Source: F23-B02 sp963633225 (GTDB lineage Bacteria; Bacillota; Clostridia; Oscillospirales; Oscillospiraceae). From it: a stretch of 64,000 nt of DNA. A model generated the notes under the pieces. That model did not search any database and was not told the DNA's origin. It saw only the letters and a list, made by a program, of their open reading frames with translations. How positions within the stretch are numbered: the stretch's first letter is position 1; every line of letters starts with the position of its first letter. The stretch covers positions 1 through 64,000 of the forward strand of contig CAVGXR010000053.1 of NCBI GenBank assembly GCA_963633225.1. Direction: 5' to 3'. A program made the translations under genes and the position numbers. Shown here piece after piece: positions 27,787 to 36,603 of the stretch.

Positions 27787-29218
27787 ATCGCAAGGCGGCG
27801 GGAAAAAGGGCATCGGCGCTCTCAACTGGACGCTGCTTCTGGTGATCGGCTTTTCCGCGCAGATAGCATGGGTCATTGAAAACAACTGGTTTGCAAACTT
27901 TCTGTATTCCGACTTCGGTGCGCAGCTGGGTGTCGTCACGGCAATGACCATATGCTCGGCGACGGCGACTACCTTCTCGGCGCTGTTTTTCGGGACGCTC
28001 TCGGACCGCATCGGCTCACGCAAGAAGCTCATCGCATGGGGCTCGGTGCTCTGGGGCATATTCACCATAGCATTCGGCCTGACACACTATCTGCGCGAGA
28101 GCATTTACAACAATGTCATGCTCATCGGTGTTACCATCGTCGCCGCCGACACAATCATGAGCTTCTTCGGCTCGATGGCAAACGACGCGGGCTACAACGC
28201 ATGGTACGCCGACATGATGGACGACTCAAACTCCGGCCAGATCGGCGCTGTTGCCGCGACGCTGCCCGTTATCGGAACGCTCGTGGGAACGCTCGTGGGC
28301 GGTATGTTCGTCAGCGGCCTTGCGACCGAGGCAAACCCGCAGCTCGGCTATATAATCTTCTTTTCCGTCGCAGGAGGCGTTACGATCCTCGTCGGCATAG
28401 CCTCGTTTTTCCTGCTCAAGGACTCGCCCGAGCTCCGTCCCGTCCGTGACGGCAGCTTCTGGCACCAGTTCGGCTCGACCTTCAACTTCCGCCGCTTTGT
28501 CTCGAACCGCGAGCTTGCGCTCGTGTTCCTGACGCTGTGCGTGTTCTTCATCGGCTACAACTGCTATTTTATCCACATCATGAACTGGATGAACTACACC
28601 CTCGGCTTTAACGACCCCAGCCTCATCCTCGGAATACCTCTGCTTATCGCAGTCGCCGTATCCGTGCCCTTTGTGAAGGTCATAAACAACAAAAAGGTGC
28701 CCGCCGTCGCTGCCTTTGCAACGATCCTGAGCATCCTCGGCTGCCTGTTCGTGTATTTTGTCGTCGGCAGGATGCAGGACAGCTTCGACACGGAAAATGC
28801 GCTGAACCTTGCCGCCAACTGGCCATGCTTTACCGGCATAATCCTCGTCGGTATCGGCTACGTCGTTTTCATGCAGGCCATGACCGTGTGGATGAAGCGT
28901 CTTTACCCCGAGGAGCACCGCGGCCAGTTCGAGGGCATAAGGATAATGTTCTTCGTCTTTTTCCCGATGATCGCGGGGCCGCTGCTTGCCGACCCCATAT
29001 GCCGCGCCTTCGGTGAGAAGGTGTATCAGGTCGTGGATAACGGAAATCTCATTTTCGTCACTGCCGGCAGAGCCGCCGAGATGGGCTATGATATATCTAA
29101 GATCGCCGAGGGCTATCTGCCCGTAAACGAGCTGTTCATTGCAGCTGCAATAGTTACGGCTCTCGCGCTCATCCCCATGAGCAGGGCGGCAAAATTATAT
29201 AAGGAAAGGAACAAATAA
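27779..29218 (+). CDS. MFS transporter (sugar- or GPH-like)
   Basis: A 479-residue protein with 12 predicted membrane segments. The loop after segment 2 has GTLSDRIGSRKK, the MFS A-motif. WVIENNWFANFLYSD in the first part and a long periplasmic-type loop near 340-355 resemble MFS proteins annotated as sugar transporters in Clostridia. The ribosome binding site AGGAGGAAGG is strong. The substrate may be the product or precursor of the coupled hydrolase. Confidence 0.82.
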   Translation: MSKSQGGGKKGIGALNWTLLLVIGFSAQIAWVIENNWFANFLYSDFGAQLGVVTAMTICSATATTFSALFFGTLSDRIGSRKKLIAWGSVLWGIFTIAFGLTHYLRESIYNNVMLIGVTIVAADTIMSFFGSMANDAGYNAWYADMMDDSNSGQIGAVAATLPVIGTLVGTLVGGMFVSGLATEANPQLGYIIFFSVAGGVTILVGIASFFLLKDSPELRPVRDGSFWHQFGSTFNFRRFVSNRELALVFLTLCVFFIGYNCYFIHIMNWMNYTLGFNDPSLILGIPLLIAVAVSVPFVKVINNKKVPAVAAFATILSILGCLFVYFVVGRMQDSFDTENALNLAANWPCFTGIILVGIGYVVFMQAMTVWMKRLYPEEHRGQFEGIRIMFFVFFPMIAGPLLADPICRAFGEKVYQVVDNGNLIFVTAGRAAEMGYDISKIAEGYLPVNELFIAAAIVTALALIPMSRAAKLYKERNK

Positions 29219-29219
29219 A

Positions 29220-29396
29220 ATGGCTGAAAAACGTTTTGAAAAAACCTATACTCAGGGCACGCTCGACATCATGGAGATCTGGGTCGATAGGCAGACCGGC
29301 GTAAACTATCTCTTCCACTACTCAGGCAGCGGCGGAGGCATGACTCCCCTGCTCGACCGCGATGGCAAACCGATAATAAGCACGATTATAAATTAA
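29220..29396 (+). CDS. DUF6440 family small protein
   Basis: A 58-residue protein beginning MAEKRFEKTYTQGTLDIMEI, with WVDRQTGVNYLFHYSGSGGG and TPLLDRDGKPII. This matches the pattern of DUF6440, short single-domain proteins widespread in gut Firmicutes with no known function. AAAGGA lies 11 nt before the ATG, and the gene follows the MFS gene by one base, so it closes the operon. Confidence 0.75.
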   Translation: MAEKRFEKTYTQGTLDIMEIWVDRQTGVNYLFHYSGSGGGMTPLLDRDGKPIISTIIN

Positions 29397-29425
29397 AAAG
29401 AGAGGCTCGATAAGCCTCTCTTTTT
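29395..29425. terminator. Bidirectional terminator, left copy of 31-bp duplication
   Basis: AGAGAGGCT and AGCCTCTCT form the stem around CGATA, with A and T runs outside. The same 31 bp recur exactly at 29648-29678. Confidence 0.8.
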
Positions 29426-29426
29426 A

Positions 29427-29646
29427 AGACTGTCAAAAAACCTATGCTGCTTGGGAAAAATCATCCGCGCAGCAGGGGAGCTCGAGGGGGCAAGGCCCGC
29501 CTCGAGTTAGATTATAGCCATCAAAAAAAGCCTGAACTATCAGGCGTTTTGACGAGCGAAGCGAGATTTTTCGTGAAGCGCAAGCTTCACAAAAAATATG
29601 GCGTTTTTGAAGCGTGCAAGAAAGCCGCAGGCTTTTTTGACACGCT
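29427..29646. mobile_element. MITE-like repeat, copy 1 (220 bp)
   Basis: The element is bounded by imperfect 13-bp terminal inverted repeats, AGACTGTCAAAAA on the left and TTTTTGACACGCT on the right. Inside, nested hairpins are visible: GCCTGA/TCAGGC and GTGAAGC/GCTTCAC inside a GCCAT/ATGGC stem. A second, inverted copy lies at 54890-55078. Copy 1 has an additional 30 bp near the right end bounded by TTTTTGA. It encodes no protein. Confidence 0.7.
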
Positions 29647-29647
29647 G

Positions 29648-29678
29648 AAAAAGAGAGGCTCGATAAGCCTCTCTTTTT
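29648..29678. terminator. Terminator, right copy of 31-bp duplication
   Basis: Identical to 29395-29425. It sits directly beyond the GNAT gene stop and serves that operon. Confidence 0.8.
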
Positions 29679-29679
29679 A

Positions 29680-30198
29680 TTACAGCTTTTTCTCAAGCAG
29701 GATCAGATTTACGTTCGGGATGCCGTTAAATACGCAGGGGACGATATCGGCCTCGCGGTAGCCGAGCTTTGAATACAGCGCTCTGGCCGCGGCGTTTATG
29801 GCGTTGGTGTCGATCCTGAGCACGGTGCAATGGCGTGAGCGTGCGTATTTTTCATAGAACTCAACAAAGCGTCTGCCCATGCCGTGTCTGGCATACTGCG
29901 GCTCTACTACGAGCGTGTGCAGAACGCAGACCTCGGGCTCCGCGGCTTCAAAGCTCCAGCCTGCGCCCTCGTACACGTCCACCTGAGTCTTGTTTATTAT
30001 GGCTGCGGCGAGGATGCTGCCGTTCTCCTCGAGAACGAACATATCGCGGCGGCGCACGGCCTCCTCCGCCGTCTCTCGCACGGGGTACACCCCGCTTATC
30101 CAGCCTGTCGTTATTTTGCCGCGTTCCTCCGCGGCGTGTATATTTTCGTATATCCTTGCTATTGCGTCAACGTCAAGCGGTCTTGCTTCTCTTATCAC
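29680..30198 (-). CDS. GNAT family N-acetyltransferase
   Basis: A 172-residue acetyltransferase. The acetyl-CoA loop is in VVEPQYARHGMGRRFVEF, with a preceding beta strand VCVLHTL and the following ARALYSKLGYREAD typical of RimI/YhbS-like enzymes. The start is GTG with GGGAG 9-10 nt upstream. It follows the HAD gene by 3 bp and is the last gene of the glycolipid operon. The substrate is unknown. Confidence 0.82.
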   Translation of the reverse strand: MIREARPLDVDAIARIYENIHAAEERGKITTGWISGVYPVRETAEEAVRRRDMFVLEENGSILAAAIINKTQVDVYEGAGWSFEAAEPEVCVLHTLVVEPQYARHGMGRRFVEFYEKYARSRHCTVLRIDTNAINAAARALYSKLGYREADIVPCVFNGIPNVNLILLEKKL

Positions 30199-30201
30199 GT
30201 T

Positions 30202-31035
30202 TTATTTCTCTCCCATTATTTTATACAATGTCTGCGCAACGCCGTGCTCATCGTTTGAGCCGCACACGAGGTCGCTGGCCGCTATGCAGGCGGCAGTTGC
30301 GTTTTTCACGGCGGTGCCCAGTCCCGCGAAGGCCAGCATGTCCGCGTCGTTATCGCCGTTTCCGAAGGCGGCGACGGCACTTGCCGGAACATCGAGCATT
30401 TCGCACAGCCGCCGCAGCGACGCGCCCTTGCCCGCTTCTGCATCGCTTATCTCGATAAGGCGCGGCGAGGAGCTCGTTATGTAGGCATCGGGAAGCTCCC
30501 GCGCCATAGCCCGAAGCTCCGCTCTGTGCTCACGGCTTCTGCACAGCACATCCACGCTGTCGAGCCGTGAGGCGTTATCGCGCATGAAGCCGGCCATGTC
30601 CTCCACCGGCAGGCGCGTCGTTTTGACGTAGCCCACATAGACCTCGGAGCAGCCGTAGCGCAGAGGGTCTGCCATATAGCGTGCATCGCAGTAGGCCTGT
30701 CCATCGATGAAGCACTCCAGAAGCTCTGTGCCGAAAAGCTCGAGGAGCTTATTCACGGTGTTCTCGCGCAGTGTGAGGCTCACCATACGCTTACCGTCCG
30801 GCACGCGCACGACGGCAGCGCCGTTTGAGGTGATGGCATAGCGTATGCCGGAAATGCCCGTTACCTCGCGTGGGAGCGAGTTGAAGGCTCTGCCGGAGGC
30901 GATGGCGACCTCGAGTCCCGAGCGTATCGCAGCTTCTATCGCGGTCTTTGTTTCATCGGCAAGGCTCCCGTCCGAGCGCAGAGTCGTATCGTCAAGGTCG
31001 AGGGCTATGAGCCGTATATCCTTAAAATTTGTCAT
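30202..31035 (-). CDS. Cof-type HAD hydrolase
   Basis: A 277-residue HAD-superfamily phosphatase of the Cof/YbiV class. Motif I is ALDLDDTTL (nucleophile Asp about 12), motif II is IASGRAF, the Lys of motif III is in GKGASL, and motif IV is GNGDNDADML. It likely dephosphorylates sugar phosphates. ATG 31035 overlaps the upstream stop (TGATG); GAGG lies upstream. A longer frame starts 21 residues earlier, inside the neighbouring gene, and is rejected. Confidence 0.86.
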   Translation of the reverse strand: MTNFKDIRLIALDLDDTTLRSDGSLADETKTAIEAAIRSGLEVAIASGRAFNSLPREVTGISGIRYAITSNGAAVVRVPDGKRMVSLTLRENTVNKLLELFGTELLECFIDGQAYCDARYMADPLRYGCSEVYVGYVKTTRLPVEDMAGFMRDNASRLDSVDVLCRSREHRAELRAMARELPDAYITSSSPRLIEISDAEAGKGASLRRLCEMLDVPASAVAAFGNGDNDADMLAFAGLGTAVKNATAACIAASDLVCGSNDEHGVAQTLYKIMGEK

Positions 31036-33086
31036 CAGTACACTATCCTCACGCGGCGCGGCAGCATCTCGAGCGCGTGGCGGCTCCCGCCGACGCACTT
31101 TTCCCCGTCAAGCGCCCACGCAAGCTTTTTCATGCATTCTATCTCCACCCTGTCCGTGCGGCAGAAGGAGATAAGCTCGTTATTGAGGTTCTGCTCGCGC
31201 AGAGCCGCAATGGCTGCCTGAAGCTCCGCCGGAGAGTCGGGGCGGCGTATGAGCAGCACCTCGAACAGTCCGTCGTCGGAAACGACCTTCTGCCCGAAGA
31301 AATCGAGCGCTCCCGCCAGCGCGCTTGACGAGGCAACTACGCCGAAGATATACTCGCCCTCCTGCGTATTTCCGTTTATCGCAATGCGCAGGTGCTCGCT
31401 CTGGAGCTTTGCCAGATCCTTTATGCCGTCAAGCACATAGGCGTAAAAGCCCAGCTTGTTTTTAAGGCGCTGAGGCGTTGTGTACGGCAGCCATGTGAAC
31501 GCGCCGAAGTCGGCGGCGTTTATGAAAAATTTATCGCCGAGCCTGCCCACGTCGATGCGGTGCTCCTTGCCGGAGACGATCTTCTTCGCGGTCTTTGCAG
31601 CGTCGCAGCTTATGCCGTGGAAATCGGCAAAATCGTTCGTACTGCCGGAGGGCATATAGCCGATGGGGATATCAAGCCCCGCCTCTATCATGCCGGAGAC
31701 GGTCTCGTTGAGCGTGCCGTCGCCGCCGGAGCAGCAGATCATGTCAAAATCACTGCCGCAGCTCTTGACGTACTCGGTCGCGTCGCCGCGCCCGCGTGTC
31801 GGGTAAAAGCTCACGCGGTAGCCGGCATCCATGAATATGCCCGTTATCTCTGCAAGACTGCGCATGACAGCGCCCTTTCCGGCGACGGGATTTATTATGA
31901 GCATCATGCTCCTTTCCGCTCTCTTAACGCTGCGCACGGGCAGCTTTTCGGGCTCGGCATTGCTGTCCGAGCGTTCCGCGTCGAAGCGGCGGTACTCCTC
32001 ACACACGGTGTCGTATATCGTCTTTGCCGCCTCGAAGGGGAAGTCCGCTTCCCTGCGGCGCACCATCTCCGTGGGATCGACCGCCCCGCTCAGGCAGGTC
32101 TCGACAAGGTGAGCCATGCCGGAAGCCGTTTCGGCCTCAAGCGCGTAGGCGTTGCCGGTCATGAACTCGATATTGCGGCTCTCGCAGCCGGGCACTGCGT
32201 CGATATACAGTATCGGCAGGCGCTTCATAACGGCTTCGGTAGTGCTCAGGCCGCCGGCCTTCGTGATGATGAGGTTGGCTGCGTCCATATACAGGCTCAT
32301 TTTATCGGTAAAGCCGCATATCTTTATGCGGATATCGTCGGCAGTGAAGAACTCCAGCTCCTTTTCGAGCTGATGATTGCTGCCGCAGATGATGACGAGG
32401 CTGTCGTTATCGCCGAGCAGCTCGCCTATGCGCAGAGCCATGCTGCGTATGGGGCCGCAGCCCATGCTGCCGCAGCACATGAGCAGCAGACTGCCCTCCT
32501 CGCTCATGCCGAGAGCGCGGCGTGCGGCGCCCTTGTCGCTTTTATGGCAGAATTCCTCGCGCACGGGGATGCCGGAGGCGACTATTCTGTCAGACGGGAG
32601 CCCCTGCCCGACGAACTCCTCGCGCAGCTTCTCATGCGGGATGAAATATCTGTCGGCGACTATCTCCGAAACGCCGGGGCTGCATGTGTAGTCGGTCGCA
32701 ACGAAGAAGCTCGGTATGTTTATCTCGCGGTTGAGCCGCAGCTCGGTCATCATCATCGCCGCAAAAACGTGCACGCTTATGACAACGTCGTAGCCGCCGG
32801 AGAACAGTACCCTGCACAGCTCGTCGGCTCCCTTGGCGTTCTGCTCGTACATGCGGTTCTGCGGGGTCATCTCGCTTATGCGGTAGCCCATGCCGTAGAG
32901 CTTGGGCGTGTATTTGTACGCAAGCACATGGCCGCGGCTTATAAGCTCTGCGCGTGCCTTGGGCAGAAAATCGAGTGCGTTGACGATGTCGCACTCGCAG
33001 CCGTTCTTTTCAAAATACTCGCATATGGCGGAGGCGGCGCTGTTGTGCCCGCCGCCGGTGCTGCAGCTTAATATTAGTACCTTCAC
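31035..33086 (-). CDS. Fusion of UgtP/MGDG-type glycosyltransferase and DagK-like lipid kinase
   Basis: A 683-residue two-domain protein. Residues 1 to about 370 are a GT28/MGDG-synthase-type glycosyltransferase (GGGHNSAA at 11-18; donor-binding KAGGLSTTEA at 276-285), the type that adds sugars to diacylglycerol. After a linker, residues 393-683 are a YegS/BmrU/DagK-type lipid kinase with NPVAGKG (399-405), SGGDGT (453-458) and PSGSTNDFA (479-487). Both could compete for diacylglycerol, or the kinase could act on the glycolipid. The start is GTG, overlapping the acyltransferase stop (GTGA), with GGAGGG upstream. Both active-site sets look intact. Confidence 0.85.
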   Translation of the reverse strand: MKVLILSCSTGGGHNSAASAICEYFEKNGCECDIVNALDFLPKARAELISRGHVLAYKYTPKLYGMGYRISEMTPQNRMYEQNAKGADELCRVLFSGGYDVVISVHVFAAMMMTELRLNREINIPSFFVATDYTCSPGVSEIVADRYFIPHEKLREEFVGQGLPSDRIVASGIPVREEFCHKSDKGAARRALGMSEEGSLLLMCCGSMGCGPIRSMALRIGELLGDNDSLVIICGSNHQLEKELEFFTADDIRIKICGFTDKMSLYMDAANLIITKAGGLSTTEAVMKRLPILYIDAVPGCESRNIEFMTGNAYALEAETASGMAHLVETCLSGAVDPTEMVRRREADFPFEAAKTIYDTVCEEYRRFDAERSDSNAEPEKLPVRSVKRAERSMMLIINPVAGKGAVMRSLAEITGIFMDAGYRVSFYPTRGRGDATEYVKSCGSDFDMICCSGGDGTLNETVSGMIEAGLDIPIGYMPSGSTNDFADFHGISCDAAKTAKKIVSGKEHRIDVGRLGDKFFINAADFGAFTWLPYTTPQRLKNKLGFYAYVLDGIKDLAKLQSEHLRIAINGNTQEGEYIFGVVASSSALAGALDFFGQKVVSDDGLFEVLLIRRPDSPAELQAAIAALREQNLNNELISFCRTDRVEIECMKKLAWALDGEKCVGGSRHALEMLPRRVRIVY

Positions 33087-33556
33087 TGTTTTGTTGCCCT
33101 CCTCAGTCTGCGCTGCTCAAGCAGCACCAGTCTCGGTCTGTTGTATCTCTGTATGATTATAAACGGAACATTGCCCAGAATATTATACACAAGCCAGAAA
33201 ACCACGGCCGGCACTCCGTGCAGGAACAGGAATATGCCCAGCGACAGCACTATCAGCCACCAGTGGATGCACTCGGCAACGCAGGTCTCGGCTATCAAAG
33301 TGCCGTAGCCATCGCCGCGGCTGCTTTTTGTTATCTTCTTTTTCACCATGTCCGGCATGATGCGGCTCATGTCCGGCAGGAAGTCCTTCCAGCGCTTTAT
33401 GCCTAGCTTTTCATACACCTTGCCGCCGTTTTCCCACGCCGCCGTGCGGTACGGGAATTTTTCGGCTGAAAAATGCGCCCTCGGCAGCGCCTGACCTATA
33501 AAGTGCGAGGCTATACCGAGAACGGCTATATAAATGACCGCATACAAAAAATTCAT
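33083..33556 (-). CDS. Glycosyl-4,4'-diaponeurosporenoate acyltransferase-like (CrtO family) membrane protein
   Basis: A 157-residue membrane protein. FPYRTAAWENGGKVYEKLGIKRWKDFLPD matches the CrtO-type acyltransferase family, and hydrophobic segments lie at about 3-22, 96-115 and 118-135. The family name comes from staphyloxanthin synthesis, but short relatives are common in bacteria without carotenoids, where they may acylate other glycolipids. It is the first gene of the glycolipid operon, coupled to the glycosyltransferase-kinase fusion, which supports a role in glycolipid modification. Confidence 0.75.
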   Translation of the reverse strand: MNFLYAVIYIAVLGIASHFIGQALPRAHFSAEKFPYRTAAWENGGKVYEKLGIKRWKDFLPDMSRIMPDMVKKKITKSSRGDGYGTLIAETCVAECIHWWLIVLSLGIFLFLHGVPAVVFWLVYNILGNVPFIIIQRYNRPRLVLLEQRRLRRATKQ

Positions 33557-33591
33557 AAGCTCATATCCTGCCTTAATTCAAACATTATTAT

Positions 33592-33620
33592 ATTTTATAG
33601 GGAATTTCACTTTCCGTCAA
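33592..33620 (-). promoter_or_regulatory. Promoter of the glycolipid operon
   Basis: TTGACG (33615-33620) and TAAAAT (33592-33597), 17-bp spacer, minus strand. Confidence 0.55.
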
Positions 33621-33623
33621 GCG

Positions 33624-33664
33624 GCAGACAATGTACGGTGCGGCGCAAATGTAAGACTGTCTGC
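33624..33664. repeat. Inverted repeat in divergent promoter region
   Basis: GCAGACA and TGTCTGC are 27 bp apart between the glycolipid operon and the FAD gene. It could be an operator; the role is not known. Confidence 0.3.
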
Positions 33665-33768
33665 TGAAATTATTAAAAAATTTACACTTTATTAATTACT
33701 CCGCCGCCTCATGACCGTATAATACCGAGGGCTCTTTTGGGGCTACACTATACACGGGGGCAAATACA

Positions 33769-35160
33769 ATGAACAATTCATACGATGTTGCGATCATCGG
33801 CTGCGGTACTGCCGGCATTTTCGCAGGCTACGAGCTTATTGCGCGTCATCCGGAGCTGAAGATATGCGTGCTCGATCAGGGCGGAGATATATATTCCAGA
33901 CACTGCCCCATCGTCGCCGGAAAGGTCAAGGAGTGCATCCATTGCAGCGTTTGCGACACGATGTGCGGCTTCGGCGGCGCAGGAGCGTTTTCCGACGGCA
34001 AATATAACTTCACGACCCAGTTCGGCGGCTGGCTGACCGATTTCATGGACAGCGACGAGGTCATGCAGCTGATAGACTACGTTGACACCGTAAACATGAA
34101 GTACGGCGCGACGGATAAGACCTTCTCGACCGACACGCCCGAGGCAAGAGCGCTCGAGCGTGAGGCGCTCAAATACGACCTGCACCTGCTTCAGGCAAAG
34201 GTCAAGCATCTCGGCACGGAAAACAATCTGCGCATCCTCCAGAACATGTACGAGGATCTGCGCAAGGTCATAGAATACCGCTTCCGCACGGAGGTTTGCA
34301 GCATAGACCGCGACGGCGAGGGCTACAGCCTTTCGCTCAAAAAGGGAGAGGACGTAAAGTGCCGCTACCTCATCGTAGCGCCCGGCAGAAGCGGCGCGGA
34401 GTGGTTCTCCGAGCAGTGCCGCAAGCTCGGCGTAAAGCTTATAAACAATCAGGTCGATGTCGGCGTGCGCGTCGAGCTGCCCGCAACGGTGTTCGAGCAC
34501 ATCACCGATGTCGTTTACGAGTCCAAGCTCATCTACCGCACCAAGCAGTACGGCGACAAGGTGCGCACCTTCTGCATGAATCCCTACGGCCACGTCGTTG
34601 CGGAAAACGTCGAGGGCATCAACACCGTAAACGGCCACTCGTACTCCGACCCCGCTCTGCGCAGCGAGAACACCAACTTCGCGCTTCTGGTGTCCAACCG
34701 CTTCACCGAGCCCTTCGACCAGCCCTACCGCTACGGCAAGCACATAGCGTCTCTGAGCAATATGCTTGCAGGCGGTGTCCTCGTCCAGCGCTTCGGCGAC
34801 CTCGTCAAGGGTATGCGCACAAACGAGCACCGTCTTGCGCAGTCCTACACCCGCCCGACGCTCACCGCCGCCGTTCCCGGCGACCTGAGCCTTGCGCTGC
34901 CCAAGCGCCAGCTTGACGATATCATCGAAATGATCTACGCTCTGGACAAGATAGCTCCGGGCACGGCAAACTACGACACGCTCCTGTACGGCGCGGAGGT
35001 CAAGTTCTACTCCTCGCGCCTCGAGCTCTCTGGCGAGCTTGAAACGAAGTTTTCAAACTTCTTCGCCATCGGCGACGGCGCAGGCATCACCCGCGGCCTC
35101 GCTCAGGCAGCAGCCTCCGGCGTAAAGGTCGCGCAGGTCATCTCCGAGCGTCTCGGATAA
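33769..35160 (+). CDS. FAD-dependent dehydrogenase (COG2509-like)
   Basis: A 463-residue flavoprotein. The N-terminal dinucleotide fold is VAIIGCGTAGIFAGYEL, followed by a cysteine motif CIHCSVCDTMCGFGGAGAFSDGK, and the FAD-closing motif FFAIGDGAGITRGLAQAAASG near the C-terminus. This pattern fits COG2509, uncharacterised FAD-dependent dehydrogenases related to BFD/HI0933-like proteins. The four cysteines could bind a metal or be redox active. Only a weak GGGG ribosome binding site is seen. It is monocistronic; the substrate is unknown. Confidence 0.82.
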   Translation: MNNSYDVAIIGCGTAGIFAGYELIARHPELKICVLDQGGDIYSRHCPIVAGKVKECIHCSVCDTMCGFGGAGAFSDGKYNFTTQFGGWLTDFMDSDEVMQLIDYVDTVNMKYGATDKTFSTDTPEARALEREALKYDLHLLQAKVKHLGTENNLRILQNMYEDLRKVIEYRFRTEVCSIDRDGEGYSLSLKKGEDVKCRYLIVAPGRSGAEWFSEQCRKLGVKLINNQVDVGVRVELPATVFEHITDVVYESKLIYRTKQYGDKVRTFCMNPYGHVVAENVEGINTVNGHSYSDPALRSENTNFALLVSNRFTEPFDQPYRYGKHIASLSNMLAGGVLVQRFGDLVKGMRTNEHRLAQSYTRPTLTAAVPGDLSLALPKRQLDDIIEMIYALDKIAPGTANYDTLLYGAEVKFYSSRLELSGELETKFSNFFAIGDGAGITRGLAQAAASGVKVAQVISERLG

Positions 35161-35175
35161 AAGGATAATTAAGCA

Positions 35176-35213
35176 GCACCCCATCTGACAGACGTGTCTA
35201 TCAGACGGGGTGC
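35176..35213. terminator. Terminator between convergent FAD gene and larA
   Basis: GCACCCC-ATCTGA and TCAGAC-GGGGTGC form a long stem with one mismatch around an 8-nt loop. Confidence 0.65.
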
Positions 35214-35245
35214 AATTTATTTGCCTTATTTACCGGCCTTAAGCC

Positions 35246-36535
35246 TTATTTGAGATACGGCAGGCCGGTCTGCGGGCGGGGATAGAACAGCACTCTGGGG
35301 CATTCTTTACCGCTGAGCTGCATTGCACGCTCAAGCGCCTCCTGCGGATCCTTGACGGGCTCCATGAGCATGGTTTTCGCCTCCTCGTCCGAGACGTTCG
35401 GGCAGCTTAAAACGACCCTTGCGCCCTTGCGGTATATCTTTGCAAGCAGCAGAACGTGATCCATCTGTATCTCGTAATTATCTATCGTCCAGCGCTCGAT
35501 CTCGGGCAGCGTTCTGCCTGATGCAAAGGCCCGCAGCATATCCGGCGAGTTCACGCCCTCGGCACAGCCGCAGGTGAGCAGCGTCACGATATCGCCGTCG
35601 AGTATCTCCGTCATGCCTATGAGCGCCTTGGCCGACTGATAGAAGTCTATATCCAGCGGCTGCCCCGGGCAGGTGACGATGACATCGGGCTTGTCTACCC
35701 CGACGCCAAGATAGTCGCGCACATATTTGACCGCGGCACTGTGGCACTCCACAAGGCTGCCGGTGAACACGGCGGCTATCTTCATCTCGTTATTGAGAAT
35801 GCAGTTTACACCGAAGTCTATGCCGAACAGCTCGGCTGCCTCGATCATATCGTCGCTGACGGGGTTGCCTTCTATCCTGCCGATAGCCGCGCTGGGGTCG
35901 AGTATGCGCTCGGGGCGGTGATTTATGCGTATCGTCTCCTCGGACGATATGCCCGGCAAGACGCTTTTGCGCCCGCCGGAGAAGCCGGCAAACTCATGCG
36001 GCTCGACCTTGCCGATCTGAACATGTATATCGCATTCATATGCACGGCGGTTCACCGTCACGGGAGTTCCGTTGGAGCTGTCGCCGAGGTAGATAAGATT
36101 ATCCTTGTCAAACGGCGTGTGGTTTACGCACCCGACCCTGCCGTACAGCTCGCCGAGGGCGCACTTCATCTCCGCCTCCGTAGCCGGACGGTGAACGCCG
36201 ATCGCAACGAAAAACGTGATGTTTTCAAGCTCAATGCCGCCCCTTACGAGCTCGTCCACGGCTGCTCTTGCCATGGGCGCTGTGGGTATGCCGCGTGTTG
36301 CGTCGGAGATCAGGACGCAGGCAGTTCTGCCTCCCTTTTCGCGCACGATCTCATGCAGGGTTTTGCCCGATACGGGTTCGGCAAAGGCCTTTTCTATCGC
36401 GCCCTGCCCGTCTATCGCGGAAAGCTCGCGTGTCTGCACCATGCCTGCGCAGTTTTTCTCCGGCAGGCGCAGCTCAATGCCGAGCATCGTGTCTTTATAT
36501 ATACAGACTCCGTCCTTTTTTTCTAATGTGTACAT
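35246..36535 (-). CDS. larA: LarA-family nickel-dependent 2-hydroxyacid racemase/epimerase
   Basis: A 429-residue LarA homologue. Compared with L. plantarum LarA, key residues fall at constant offset: Asp78 and Arg81 (SDATRG), His115 (GVHR), His180, Lys190 (HEFAGFSGGRK, the lysine that anchors the nickel-pincer nucleotide) and His206 (INHRPE). The fold is therefore likely active. LarA relatives act on lactate, malate and other 2-hydroxy acids, and on gluconate. Position after a TRAP transporter and opposite a glycerate kinase-enolase fusion points to glycerate or a sugar acid. The cofactor genes larB, larC and larE are not in the window. A GGAGG site precedes the ATG by 7 nt. Confidence 0.85.
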   Translation of the reverse strand: MYTLEKKDGVCIYKDTMLGIELRLPEKNCAGMVQTRELSAIDGQGAIEKAFAEPVSGKTLHEIVREKGGRTACVLISDATRGIPTAPMARAAVDELVRGGIELENITFFVAIGVHRPATEAEMKCALGELYGRVGCVNHTPFDKDNLIYLGDSSNGTPVTVNRRAYECDIHVQIGKVEPHEFAGFSGGRKSVLPGISSEETIRINHRPERILDPSAAIGRIEGNPVSDDMIEAAELFGIDFGVNCILNNEMKIAAVFTGSLVECHSAAVKYVRDYLGVGVDKPDVIVTCPGQPLDIDFYQSAKALIGMTEILDGDIVTLLTCGCAEGVNSPDMLRAFASGRTLPEIERWTIDNYEIQMDHVLLLAKIYRKGARVVLSCPNVSDEEAKTMLMEPVKDPQEALERAMQLSGKECPRVLFYPRPQTGLPYLK

Positions 36536-36556
36536 TTGTTTTCCTCCAAAAAGCTG

Positions 36557-36586
36557 AAAAGCCGGAGGAGCTGGGGCTCCTCCGGC
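36557..36586 (-). terminator. Intercistronic hairpin between dctQ and larA
   Basis: GCCGGAGGAGC pairs with GCTCCTCCGGC (11 bp) followed by only four U. It likely lowers larA transcription relative to the transporter instead of stopping it. Confidence 0.55.
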
Positions 36587-36603
36587 CGTAAGTTATGCTG
36601 CTG

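Noticed and set aside
31392..33071. 559-codon plus-strand frame opposite the glycosyltransferase-kinase fusion
   Set aside because: Ala/His/Val-rich translation without motifs, fully covered by a recognised two-domain gene.
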